Shown here: positions 1-7,187 of the stretch, piece by piece
Layout: every line of letters begins with the position of its first letter
Position numbering within the stretch: the stretch's first letter is position 1
Virus record (IMG/VR): IMGVR_UViG_3300031510_000042
Coordinates: 1-21,962 of that record
Direction: 5' to 3' (one strand)
Length of the DNA: 21,962 bases
Origin: a virus
Notes under the pieces: model-generated
Database searches by the model: none
What the model was told of the DNA's origin: nothing
The model's input: only the letters and a program-made list of their open reading frames with translations
Translations under genes and position numbers: made by a program

Positions 1-1427
1 CTGGTACATTAGACGGTATTCTTGGGTCTGGCGCTGCTGCTACTGCGTCTGTAACAACTCTTGATACAAGCGGTGCTGTTAACTTAAATCTTGCTACTGA
101 CTCAACTAGCTCAACTTCAGGTGCTTTGATTGTTGACGGCGGTGTTGGCATAGCTAAGAAGCTGTTTGTTGGTACAGACTTAGATGTATCTGGCAACGCT
201 GTAATTGATGGTACAGCCCTAGTAACAGGCGTCCTGACCACCACGGCTGCGACTGTGTTTAACGGTGGGTTTGCTGCTAATCAAGAATCTACTATTATTG
301 CTGCTGATGGTGCGGCTGACAATGGCTTTGTTCTCACAGTTAAAAACCAAGAAGCAACAAATGATCGTTCTTTTGGGCTTAGAATAGAAGCAGGTTCTAC
401 TGCAACTGATTTACCCTTAAACATAGAAACGCATGACGGTGGAACAGCTTTATTTCAACTAGCAGGTAATGGTCAAGCAAGGTTTGTTGACGGAACAGCA
501 TCTTTGCCTTCAATATCAAACCTTAATGGTCCTGACCTCAACACAGGTATATTCTTCCCTGCGGCAGACACAATTGCGTTTACTGAAGGTGGTGCAGAAC
601 GTATGCGCATCACCAGCGGCGGTAACTTGCTGGTGGGTAAGACGAGTTCTAGTGCTTCGGATGCTGGATTTATGATTGAGCCAGAAGGCGATACCTACAT
701 AACTGTAGAAGGCGTTGAAGGTCGTGTATTGTATCTAAATAGACTGTCATCTGATGGTGACATTATACAGTTAGCCAAAGCTGGTGCTACGGTGGGGGGT
801 ATTGCTACCAGTGGAAGCCGAGTACATATTGGTTCAACTGAAGGTGACGACTGTTTTATAGGCTTTGGAAATTCTATTGTTCGCCCCACTAACTCAGCAG
901 GGTCAAGCAGGGATAATAACACTGACCTTGGATTTGATGGGATGCGTTTCAAAGACCTCTACCTATCAGGCGGCGCTTTCATTGGCGGGGTGGGGGCGGC
1001 TAACAAGCTGGATGACTATGAAGAAGGCACATGGACTCCAATATTTGGTGCTACTGATTTTGTTGCAGGTAGTGGCGGAGGTGAAACCTCTATAGCTTAT
1101 GCACAACAGACAGGACTTTATACTAAGGTAGGTGATACTGTTTTTGTAACGTGTAATATCCGAACTAACGGGCGTTCGGGTACAGAACGGTCAGTCTTAA
1201 CAGTTGATGGATTACCTTTTACAGTTAACAACTCCGCTGGTGGCGCTATGGCTATTAGTTTTGCTTTTAATTTTCCATCAGCCGCACCTCTAGCTGCTAT
1301 AGCTCAACAGAACACCACTCACTTACTTTTATATACAAGTGAAACTAGTAATACTCATCTTACTACGAGCAATATTGTTGCAAGTGGTAATTCTTTCTTC
1401 AATTTTTCAGGGTTTTACAGAATATAA
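1..1427 (+). CDS. Tail fibre / receptor-binding protein, C-terminal part (5' end outside window)
   Basis: The frame is open from base 3, so the gene is cut by the window edge; 474 residues are visible and the TTG at 126 is not a real start. Near residues 35-65 is a Gly/Val/Asp-rich unit (SGALIVDGGVGIAKKLFVG) typical of the repeated shaft units of marine phage fibres. Around residue 200 is GGAERMRITSGGNLLVG, a common fibre motif. FKDLYLSGG and then YEEGTWTP at about residue 339 mark the start of a C-terminal beta-rich tip domain, likely the host-recognition part. GC is high in places (36 of 60 bases at 961-1020), unlike the genes that follow. As in T7, small genes including a one-TM protein follow the fibre. 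The family call rests on recalled motifs; the receptor cannot be inferred. Confidence 0.8.
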   Translation, partial: GTLDGILGSGAAATASVTTLDTSGAVNLNLATDSTSSTSGALIVDGGVGIAKKLFVGTDLDVSGNAVIDGTALVTGVLTTTAATVFNGGFAANQESTIIAADGAADNGFVLTVKNQEATNDRSFGLRIEAGSTATDLPLNIETHDGGTALFQLAGNGQARFVDGTASLPSISNLNGPDLNTGIFFPAADTIAFTEGGAERMRITSGGNLLVGKTSSSASDAGFMIEPEGDTYITVEGVEGRVLYLNRLSSDGDIIQLAKAGATVGGIATSGSRVHIGSTEGDDCFIGFGNSIVRPTNSAGSSRDNNTDLGFDGMRFKDLYLSGGAFIGGVGAANKLDDYEEGTWTPIFGATDFVAGSGGGETSIAYAQQTGLYTKVGDTVFVTCNIRTNGRSGTERSVLTVDGLPFTVNNSAGGAMAISFAFNFPSAAPLAAIAQQNTTHLLLYTSETSNTHLTTSNIVASGNSFFNFSGFYRI

Positions 1428-1481
1428 TAGCCCACTGCATAGCTTTGGGTCGGACAGTCCAAACCATAAAGGAGATAAAAT

Positions 1482-1847
1482 ATGGCAAATGGCGATATAA
1501 CAAAAGTAGACGAATACGACAAAATAGAAGTCGTGCGATCTTGGAACATACAGGTTCGTAAGGCTACAAAGATCATGGAAGAAAACTCAGACGGCTCATT
1601 AACTGAGCTTAGTCGTGCGTTCCAGAGGCACGTTATTATGCCTTTCAACTCAGTCTACACGGCTGCTGTTGAAGAAGTAAAAGACTCTGATGGCAACGTA
1701 ACAACAGCCGCTGCTGATGCAAGCTGGGCGCATAATGCCACAGACATCTCAGGTGAAGCTGCAAGTGTACAGGCCATAACTAATGCAGCTTGGACTGACG
1801 CAGTTAAGAACGCATACAAAGCAATGCGTGAAGCAGAAGGAAGTTAA
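1482..1847 (+). CDS. Hypothetical virion-module protein, 121 aa
   Basis: I do not recognise this gene. It starts at an ATG with a good ribosome site (AAAGGAG, 7 nt upstream) after a 54-base gap from the fibre gene. The product is soluble-looking, has no signal peptide or membrane segment, and is mixed acidic/basic with an alanine-rich second half (TTAAADASWAHN, then ASVQAITNAAWTDAVKNAYKAMREAEGS), which suggests helices. Only one base separates its stop from the next ATG at 1849, so the two genes are probably co-translated. The position between fibre and lysis-like genes would fit a fibre chaperone or minor virion protein, but nothing in the sequence proves either. Confidence 0.6.
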   Translation: MANGDITKVDEYDKIEVVRSWNIQVRKATKIMEENSDGSLTELSRAFQRHVIMPFNSVYTAAVEEVKDSDGNVTTAAADASWAHNATDISGEAASVQAITNAAWTDAVKNAYKAMREAEGS

Positions 1848-1848
1848 T

Positions 1849-2118
1849 ATGGCTCAAGGATGGCATCTATCTAAGTCAGTACCAGCTACATTTGTACTAG
1901 CTATACTTGTACAGACTGTAGGTCTTGTGTGGTATATGTCATCCCTTGACGCAAACGTAACTACCAATGCCCGTGAAATAGCTAGGCAAGAGATACGTAT
2001 CAATGAGATAGAGAAGACGGCACAGATACAGGCTGTAATGCTAGGTCGCATAGATGAAAACATAAAGGCAATACGGGATGCTGTAGAGCAGATGCGGAAT
2101 ATTAATTCTGCTAAATAG
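1849..2118 (+). CDS. One-TM coiled-coil protein, candidate holin or inner-membrane spanin, 89 aa
   Basis: The start at 1849 is chosen because the ATG lies just after the upstream stop and has an AGAAGGAAG ribosome site; an upstream in-frame ATG at 1783 lies inside the preceding gene. After a short N-terminus (MAQGWHLSKS) comes one hydrophobic helix at about residues 12-33 (ATFVLAILVQTVGLVWYMSSL). The remainder is a charged heptad-like helix (EIARQEIRINEIEKTAQ, then IDENIKAIRDAVEQM). This one-helix-plus-coiled-coil plan is seen in spanin-like and some holin-like phage proteins. T7 also places its holin gene 17.5 right after its fibre gene. No overlapping lipoprotein (outer spanin) is visible. 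The lysis role is inferred from topology and position. Confidence 0.6.
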   Translation: MAQGWHLSKSVPATFVLAILVQTVGLVWYMSSLDANVTTNAREIARQEIRINEIEKTAQIQAVMLGRIDENIKAIRDAVEQMRNINSAK

Positions 2119-2132
2119 TAAGGTAGTTTAAT

Positions 2133-2603
2133 ATGGACCCTTTTACAGCAATGGCTGCAGCTACGGCTGCTTTCAAAGGAATAAAGAAGGCTGTCGAGGT
2201 AGGTAAAGACATCTCATCTATAGGTGGTACACTATCTAGTTGGTCTAAAGCAGTAAGTGACATGGACTTCCTTGATGAGAAGGCTAAGAAGCCTCCGATG
2301 TACAAGATGTTCACTAACAATCAAGCTAATGCTCTGGATGTGTGGACAAAGAAACAGAAGCTCAAGGAGATGAGGACAGAACTAAAAGAGTATATCTCTT
2401 TTGTATACGGCCCGTCAGCTTGGAAAGAGATAGTAAGGATAGAGGCAGAGCAACGTAAGGCACAACGTGATGCAGTCTATGCCAAGCAAGAGTTTGTAGA
2501 TAATTGTATTAATGGTGTACTAATAACTGTAATGATACTAGCAGGTATAGGAGCTACAATTGCTCTTCTATATATAATAGGTTCACAACAAGGTAAATGG
2601 TAG
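2133..2603 (+). CDS. Virion-module protein with C-terminal membrane helix, 156 aa (gp14-position)
   Basis: It opens with the hydrophobic, alanine-rich MDPFTAMAAATAAFKGIKKAVEVG. A charged helical middle follows (KKQKLKEMRTELKEY, then RIEAEQRKAQRDAVYAKQEF), and one strong membrane segment lies at about residues 127-149 (INGVLITVMILAGIGATIAL) just before the C-terminus. I recall similar uncharacterised proteins in other marine phages. By order (small membrane-associated protein, very large helical protein, lysozyme, giant protein) it occupies the place of T7 gp14, a small ejected protein that enters the outer membrane. That equivalence is positional only; no sequence relation to gp14 is claimed. 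A strong promoter lies directly downstream. Confidence 0.6.
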   Translation: MDPFTAMAAATAAFKGIKKAVEVGKDISSIGGTLSSWSKAVSDMDFLDEKAKKPPMYKMFTNNQANALDVWTKKQKLKEMRTELKEYISFVYGPSAWKEIVRIEAEQRKAQRDAVYAKQEFVDNCINGVLITVMILAGIGATIALLYIIGSQQGKW

Positions 2604-2606
2604 TGC

Positions 2607-2635
2607 TTGATAGCTAATACTCAATATGTTATACT
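2607..2635 (+). promoter_or_regulatory. Sigma70-like extended -10 promoter
   Basis: The -35 box is TTGATA at 2607-2612 (5 of 6 consensus), the spacer is 17 nt, and the -10 box is TATACT at 2630-2635 (5 of 6). TG one base before the -10 box (2627-2628) makes it an extended -10 promoter. It lies in the 59-base gap before the 1039-residue gene, with an expected RNA start near 2642 and the ribosome site AAAGGTAAAGG downstream of that, before the ATG at 2663. It would give the internal virion genes their own host-RNA-polymerase transcript. Confidence 0.6.
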
Positions 2636-2662
2636 ACTAATAAGTAAAGGTAAAGGTAAGTA

Positions 2663-5600
2663 ATGGCACTAAGTTCTTCAGTACCGTCTATAGCAACAAC
2701 CCCAACTGCAAAGAGTGGTATGGCAGGTTCATTGTTGCCGAAACAACAACATGCGATACTTAAGAAAATTGGTTTTACAGGTCCAGTAAATACAAATTCT
2801 ATGAACCAGTTTATGCAATCTACACCTGGTGCTGCTTCATTAGTTCTAAAGTTAACAAAAGCTGCTAAGGGAATAAAGAATTTAAATGCTGGTGGTGTCG
2901 TAAGTAGTGGTTACGACACTGGTGGTCTTGTCACTTATACATTTACTTACCCTAACGGTTACAATACAATTCAAGCTACGGGCGCAACAATAGATGAAGC
3001 TAAAACCAAAGCGGCTTCTCAGTATCGTAGCAGTGAACAACATAGGGCTAAGGGTGGTGAACCAATAAACTTTATAAATAGTCTTACAGTTACTGAAAAA
3101 CCAGCAAATGCCCAAGCATATATTTTGGCTGACTTACCAGTACCTGTAGGTGCGACTATGCTTAATGTTGATCGTAGAACTAAATCTATACTTAAAAGCA
3201 AAGGCTACACAGTAGAAGGTGGAGTAATTGCAACTGCACCTGCAGTACAAGACACCTTTGTTCCACAAGAACAAACACAAACTGCAGTTACTCCTTCTGC
3301 AGACCCTGATCCTAGAAATGAGATAAGTGCTGCTGCTGCTAATACTACTACAGATTCAAGTGCTGCTGCCAGTACAACAACAGGAAATGAGAACACTATG
3401 GCTGAAGAAACAAGAGAAGATTCAGCAGAAGCTAAAAAAATAAAAAATCTTAATGATCGTTTAACAATTAAAAAACAAAATCTTATTGATAAACAAGCAT
3501 TATTAGCTGCTGAACAAGCTAAAGTAACTACAGAAAATCCTAATACTTCTGGCATACAAACAGCCACAGCTAAAGTAACAACAGCTCAAAATGAAGTTAA
3601 TACACTTGTAGGAGAGCTTAGTACTTTAGCCACAGGAAAACAATCAGAGACATCTTTATTAGCTGTAGCTGATCCAGCTTCTTTAGTTAAAAAATCTACT
3701 ATAGCTAAATTAGATTCAACTACTGCGGGAACTACTATAGCTGCAGGTACAGGACAACTTAGTACAGCAGACCCTAAAGCAACTGTAACTACAGTTGATA
3801 CTCAAGCTATGGTTGATGCACCTTCTGAAATTACAGCAGAAAAAGCAGCGGTAACTACAACTAAAGATGATGTTGATGCAGCTTTAAAAGATGTCACTGC
3901 TATTCAAGGTACTGTATCAGATGAGGCACAAGTAACTGCTGAACAAGGTGAGTTATCTGAAGGAGCTACAGCAGCTGCTGTAAAAGTAGATCCAACTAAA
4001 GTTGTAGAAGTTATTGCTGGTGAAAGAACTGTAACCTCTGATGAAATGGCTGTGGCTCAAGGCTTAGATGAAGATGCTGTTAAAGCAAATATTGCAGAAG
4101 CTAATGTACCTGACAATATTAAAGCAGCACAGACAAGCGTATCACCAGAAGAAATTCCAAAGCCAGCACAGATTTTAGAATCTGATATGGCTTCAGCTAA
4201 AGCAATTACGGATGCTGGATTAACTGCTGATGCTACTGCTACTGCAGCTAAACTAGCAAAGTTTACTGTTGATGCTCAAACATTAGTAGAGTTTAAAGAA
4301 GGTAAGATTGAAGCAGAAGATACAGTACAAGGTCAACTTGCTTCATTGATGCAGGACTTTGATGATGGTACACCTGCATGGGCTGCTGGTGCTATGAGAG
4401 CAGCACGGGCTGCTATGGCAGCAAGAGGTCTAGGTGGTAGCTCTATGGCAATGTCAGCCATTGTACAAGCCTCTATGGAGTCAGCTATACCTATTGCATC
4501 TGCTGATGCTAATGCATTCCGTGAGATGAAGTTAAACAATCTTGGTCGTCAACAACAGGTTGCACTGAGTAATGCTGCTGCTCAACAAGGAGTTGAGATA
4601 GCTAACTTTAGTGCTGAACAACAGACAGCCTTACAAAACTCTCAAAATTCTTTTTCACTACAGTCACAGAACCTAAGTAATAAACAGGCTGTTGTATTAG
4701 CTAATGCACAGATTAAAGCTTCTTTGCAGGGTCAGAACCTGTCGAATCAACAGCAAGCTAACATTGCAGAGGCAGCACGTTATGCAGAGGTAAGCAATCT
4801 TAATTTAAATAATAGACAGCAAGGCATCTTGCAAGACAATGCTAATGAGATGCAAGTTAACTTGGCTAACTTATCTGCTAAACAACAAGCTTACATAGCT
4901 AATGCTCAACTAGAAGCTGCACTCCAAGGTAAAAAGATTGACAATAAACAACAGGTGGCTTTGACTAATGCTGCTCGTTTTGCTGAAGCTAACAACCTTA
5001 CGTTTACAGCAGCAGAGCAAGCTAAGATTCATAACTCCGATTTAATGAAAACAATTGGACTGGCAGAACTTAACGCAGAGCAAGCGGCAACACTACAAAA
5101 TGCAGCGTCTATAGCATCTATGGATATGACTAACTTGACTAATAGGCAGCAAGCAGCTGTAGTTAATGCTCAAGCTTTCTTACAAATGGATATAACTAAT
5201 TTATCTAACCAACAACAAGTTGCAATATTTAAAGGTCAAGCTATACAGCAGTCATTGCTAACAGATGCCGCTGCAGTTAATGCTGCTGCTCAGTTTAATG
5301 CTTCATCTGAAAATCAAACTAATCAATTCATGGCAACATTAAGCTCAAACGTCTCACAATTTAATGCTAACCAATCAAATGCAATTGCACAATACAATGC
5401 TGGTGCAGAAAATGCAGCCTCTCAATTTGATGTAAGCATTCAAAATCAACGTGATATATTTGAGGCTGGTAATACTCTTGTCGTAGCTCAAGCAAATGCA
5501 ACGTGGAAACAAAACTGTTCTACATTAGATACCGCTGCTACAAATCAAGCTAATAGTGCTTTTGCTTTAGAAGTAAATAACATGACTCAAAAAGTTATAG

Positions 5601-5782
5601 ATACTATATGGCAACGTGAACGTGACCTAATGGACTTTGCATACAAAGGTTCTGAGTCTGCAAAAGAACGTGGACTTCAGTTATTACTTGGTGATAAAAA
5701 ATATGAAGAGTATCAAAAAGCTAGAGATGATAAAGAAGATGATAATAGGTACAAGACAATCTGGGATGCGATATTAGAATAA
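2663..5782 (+). CDS. Large repeat-containing virion protein, putative ejection/internal protein, 1039 aa
   Basis: Three parts are visible. Residues 1 to about 200 are mixed and contain a beta-like stretch (YDTGGLVTYTFTYPNGY). Residues about 200-560 are low-complexity, rich in Ala/Thr/Asp/Glu. From about 565 a conserved-looking block (PAWAAGAMRAARAAMAARG) leads into a long repeat region: eleven 22-residue repeats (626-867), then seven 11-residue repeats (876-952). A charged tail follows (WQRERDLMDFAYKG). There is no signal peptide or membrane segment. I recall related NLxNxQQ-repeat proteins in marine phages, usually labelled virion structural protein. Its place between a small membrane protein and a lysozyme plus giant protein matches T7 gp15, which forms part of the helical DNA-ejection tube; that role is inference. 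Base composition is very A/T-rich (12 of 60 G+C at 3421-3480). Confidence 0.75.
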   Translation: MALSSSVPSIATTPTAKSGMAGSLLPKQQHAILKKIGFTGPVNTNSMNQFMQSTPGAASLVLKLTKAAKGIKNLNAGGVVSSGYDTGGLVTYTFTYPNGYNTIQATGATIDEAKTKAASQYRSSEQHRAKGGEPINFINSLTVTEKPANAQAYILADLPVPVGATMLNVDRRTKSILKSKGYTVEGGVIATAPAVQDTFVPQEQTQTAVTPSADPDPRNEISAAAANTTTDSSAAASTTTGNENTMAEETREDSAEAKKIKNLNDRLTIKKQNLIDKQALLAAEQAKVTTENPNTSGIQTATAKVTTAQNEVNTLVGELSTLATGKQSETSLLAVADPASLVKKSTIAKLDSTTAGTTIAAGTGQLSTADPKATVTTVDTQAMVDAPSEITAEKAAVTTTKDDVDAALKDVTAIQGTVSDEAQVTAEQGELSEGATAAAVKVDPTKVVEVIAGERTVTSDEMAVAQGLDEDAVKANIAEANVPDNIKAAQTSVSPEEIPKPAQILESDMASAKAITDAGLTADATATAAKLAKFTVDAQTLVEFKEGKIEAEDTVQGQLASLMQDFDDGTPAWAAGAMRAARAAMAARGLGGSSMAMSAIVQASMESAIPIASADANAFREMKLNNLGRQQQVALSNAAAQQGVEIANFSAEQQTALQNSQNSFSLQSQNLSNKQAVVLANAQIKASLQGQNLSNQQQANIAEAARYAEVSNLNLNNRQQGILQDNANEMQVNLANLSAKQQAYIANAQLEAALQGKKIDNKQQVALTNAARFAEANNLTFTAAEQAKIHNSDLMKTIGLAELNAEQAATLQNAASIASMDMTNLTNRQQAAVVNAQAFLQMDITNLSNQQQVAIFKGQAIQQSLLTDAAAVNAAAQFNASSENQTNQFMATLSSNVSQFNANQSNAIAQYNAGAENAASQFDVSIQNQRDIFEAGNTLVVAQANATWKQNCSTLDTAATNQANSAFALEVNNMTQKVIDTIWQRERDLMDFAYKGSESAKERGLQLLLGDKKYEEYQKARDDKEDDNRYKTIWDAILE
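4538..5263 (+). repeat. Eleven tandem 66-bp units encoding gap-free 22-residue helical repeats
   Basis: Residues 626-867 of the 1039-residue protein split into exactly eleven 22-residue units with no insertion or deletion. Typical first halves are NLSNRQQ-like (NLSNKQAVVLA, NLTNRQQAAVV, NLSNQQQVAIF). Across the units position 2 is Leu/Ile/Phe in 11 of 11 and position 10 is Leu/Ile/Val in 11 of 11. Asn occupies position 1 in 8 of 11 and position 12 in 8 of 11; Gln occupies position 6 in 10 of 11 and position 7 in 9 of 11. Asn at both 1 and 12 suggests an older 11-residue unit doubled. The DNA has diverged, so the period is conserved at protein level. Confidence 0.92.
5288..5518 (+). repeat. 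Seven 33-bp units encoding 11-residue repeats (xQFNA...)
   Basis: Residues 876-952 fall into seven consecutive 11-residue units: AQFNASSENQT, NQFMATLSSNV, SQFNANQSNAI, AQYNAGAENAA, SQFDVSIQNQR, DIFEAGNTLVV and AQANATWKQNC. Phe/Tyr sits at position 3 in six of seven. The array begins 8 residues after the 22-residue array, that is a shift of -3 from the 11-residue register. The last unit is degenerate. Confidence 0.82.
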
Positions 5783-5808
5783 ACTATAATAAAACTAGGA
5801 CAGATTTA

Positions 5809-5835
5809 TTGACCTATATTAGTTACTGATATAAA
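5809..5835 (+). promoter_or_regulatory. Possible weak sigma70-like promoter before the lysozyme gene
   Basis: The 82-base A/T-rich gap between the 1039-residue gene and the lysozyme gene holds TTGACC at 5809-5814 (5 of 6) and TATAAA at 5830-5835 (5 of 6), but the spacer is only 15 nt. The region is so A/T-rich that a -10-like match by chance is likely. It is plausible as an internal promoter for the lysozyme-to-gp16-like genes. Confidence 0.3.
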
Positions 5836-5864
5836 AATATAGTTATAAAACAAATAGGAAAATC

Positions 5865-6656
5865 ATGGCACGTCAAGCATCATATAAAAAAGTATTACTA
5901 ACTGCAAGAGAAGAAGCACAACAAAGACTTGGGCCTGCTTATAAATTTAGAGGTGCTATTGTTGACAGAGATGATGATGTAGCTAAATTAGCTGGATCTG
6001 CATTAGTTCCAAGACGTGAACAAACTGAAGAAGAAATGGACGATGACTTTTTAGGTAGTACTTTTAATAGAATCTATGCTGATAATAGAACTCTTGCTGA
6101 GATGTTAAGTGATAGAGGTGCTAGTATAGAGGGAAGTAGTACTCGTGCTATGACAGGCCCAGATGGTAAGCCTCTTGATATATTAAACAAAGGTGATGAT
6201 GTTGGTATTAAGATTGATCCTAAATCTAAAGAAGGAATTAATAATTTTTATTCTGCTCTCTTAATGTCGGAGTCTTCTAATAACAGCCAAGCACGACGTA
6301 CTAATAAAGATGGTAAAGAGTTTGGTGGTGAAGGTCAGTTTGGATTAGAAAGACTTCAGGATTACATGAGAGAAACTGGAGCAGCGTTTGATATGGATGC
6401 ATTTGTAGATGATCCTCAGCTACAGAAAAAAGTTGGAGCTTGGCACATCAATAGTATTGATAAAGAAATTGCAAAGATTAAAAATATTCCAGCAAGTCTT
6501 AGTAACCAAAATGGTCTTAGGGCAGTAGCACATCTTGGTGGCATTGAGGGTATGAAAGAGTTTATCAGAACTAATGGTAAATATAATAAGAGAGATGAAC
6601 TTGGAACAAGATTAATGTCATATTATAAGAAATTTTCATCTGGAACGGAGGCGTAA
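5865..6656 (+). CDS. Virion-associated lytic transglycosylase-like lysozyme, 263 aa
   Basis: The C-terminal half has the goose-lysozyme/SLT pattern: helix FYSALLMSESSNNSQARR with likely catalytic Glu136, then GGEGQFGLERLQDY (155-166), matching the family's G-x-x-Q-F/M segment. A C-terminal stretch, AVAHLGGIEGMKEFI then YNKRDELGTRLMSYY, resembles the tail of phage peptidoglycan hydrolases that cut the wall during DNA entry. The first ~120 residues are charged and unrecognised. No signal peptide or membrane helix is present, as expected for a protein packaged in the capsid. In T7 this activity is the N-terminal domain of gp16; here it is a separate gene four positions upstream... of the module end, with two unrecognised genes between it and the giant protein. 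The start has an A/T-rich leader with TAGGAAAATC before the ATG. Confidence 0.75.
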   Translation: MARQASYKKVLLTAREEAQQRLGPAYKFRGAIVDRDDDVAKLAGSALVPRREQTEEEMDDDFLGSTFNRIYADNRTLAEMLSDRGASIEGSSTRAMTGPDGKPLDILNKGDDVGIKIDPKSKEGINNFYSALLMSESSNNSQARRTNKDGKEFGGEGQFGLERLQDYMRETGAAFDMDAFVDDPQLQKKVGAWHINSIDKEIAKIKNIPASLSNQNGLRAVAHLGGIEGMKEFIRTNGKYNKRDELGTRLMSYYKKFSSGTEA

Positions 6657-6659
6657 GTA

Positions 6660-7187
6660 ATGTTTAGTGCACCTATACCAGGTCAGTCCTTAACTTCTGA
6701 AGTTAAAAACTCAGCTTGGGAAAATCCACCAGAGATGTCTGCACCAGAAGATGCTGTAATGTGGCACATAACAAGACTGAACGATCCAGAAAAGTTTAAA
6801 GGTATTTTTGAATTACTTGAGTTAGGTATAGATGTTGTTACTTTAACGGAAGGTCTTCTTCGTACTGCTGTTGCAGATGGTCGTCATAGTATTGATGTTA
6901 GTTTAATTATTGCCCCTATTATACACGAGTTAATTGTAGGTAGGGCTACAGCTGCTAAGATTGATTTTAATGAAGGGCTTGATGAAGAAGATAAAGAATC
7001 TCAAAAAGATATAGACTATAAAATTGAAAGCATTAAAGCAGATAAGATTATTAAAGATATGGAAAAGACTGGAGAAATTAATTTGTCTCCCTTAAAAGAT
7101 ACAGAAGAAAAAATGTCCCCAGAAGAAACACCTCCAAAACAAATTGAAGAGAAACCAATGGGTCTTATGTCACGGAGGACTGCGTAA
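6660..7187 (+). CDS. Conserved-looking virion-module protein, 175 aa
   Basis: It begins MFSAPIPGQSLTSEVKNSAWE and contains a helical, mostly hydrophobic core (FELLELGIDVVTLTEGLLR, then SIDVSLIIAPIIHELIVG). A strongly charged tail (DEEDKESQKDIDYKIES) ends in GLMSRRTA. From memory, proteins with this opening and ending occur in cyanophages and other marine phages as structural or hypothetical proteins, but I cannot confirm that here. Its ATG follows a GGAGG site three bases after the lysozyme stop, and its stop shares a base with the next start, so it is tightly coupled in the operon. The function is unknown; a minor virion or assembly role is inferred from position. Confidence 0.65.
   Translation: MFSAPIPGQSLTSEVKNSAWENPPEMSAPEDAVMWHITRLNDPEKFKGIFELLELGIDVVTLTEGLLRTAVADGRHSIDVSLIIAPIIHELIVGRATAAKIDFNEGLDEEDKESQKDIDYKIESIKADKIIKDMEKTGEINLSPLKDTEEKMSPEETPPKQIEEKPMGLMSRRTA

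Noticed and set aside
126-128. TTG start for the tail-fibre frame
   Set aside because: The frame is open to the left edge with the same fibre-like composition, so the gene begins outside the window.
695-952. 85-codon minus-strand frame inside the fibre gene
   Set aside because: It is antisense to a well-supported gene with no separate start signals or recognisable product.
1446-1466. TTTGG/CCAAA hairpin after the fibre gene as a terminator
   Set aside because: There are only five paired bases with a large loop and no T-run; the next gene has a normal leader 15 bases on.
4538-5518. 66-bp periodicity considered as a CRISPR-like or iteron array
   Set aside because: The units are in-frame with a 1039-codon gene, have diverged at DNA level and conserve amino-acid positions, so they are protein repeats.
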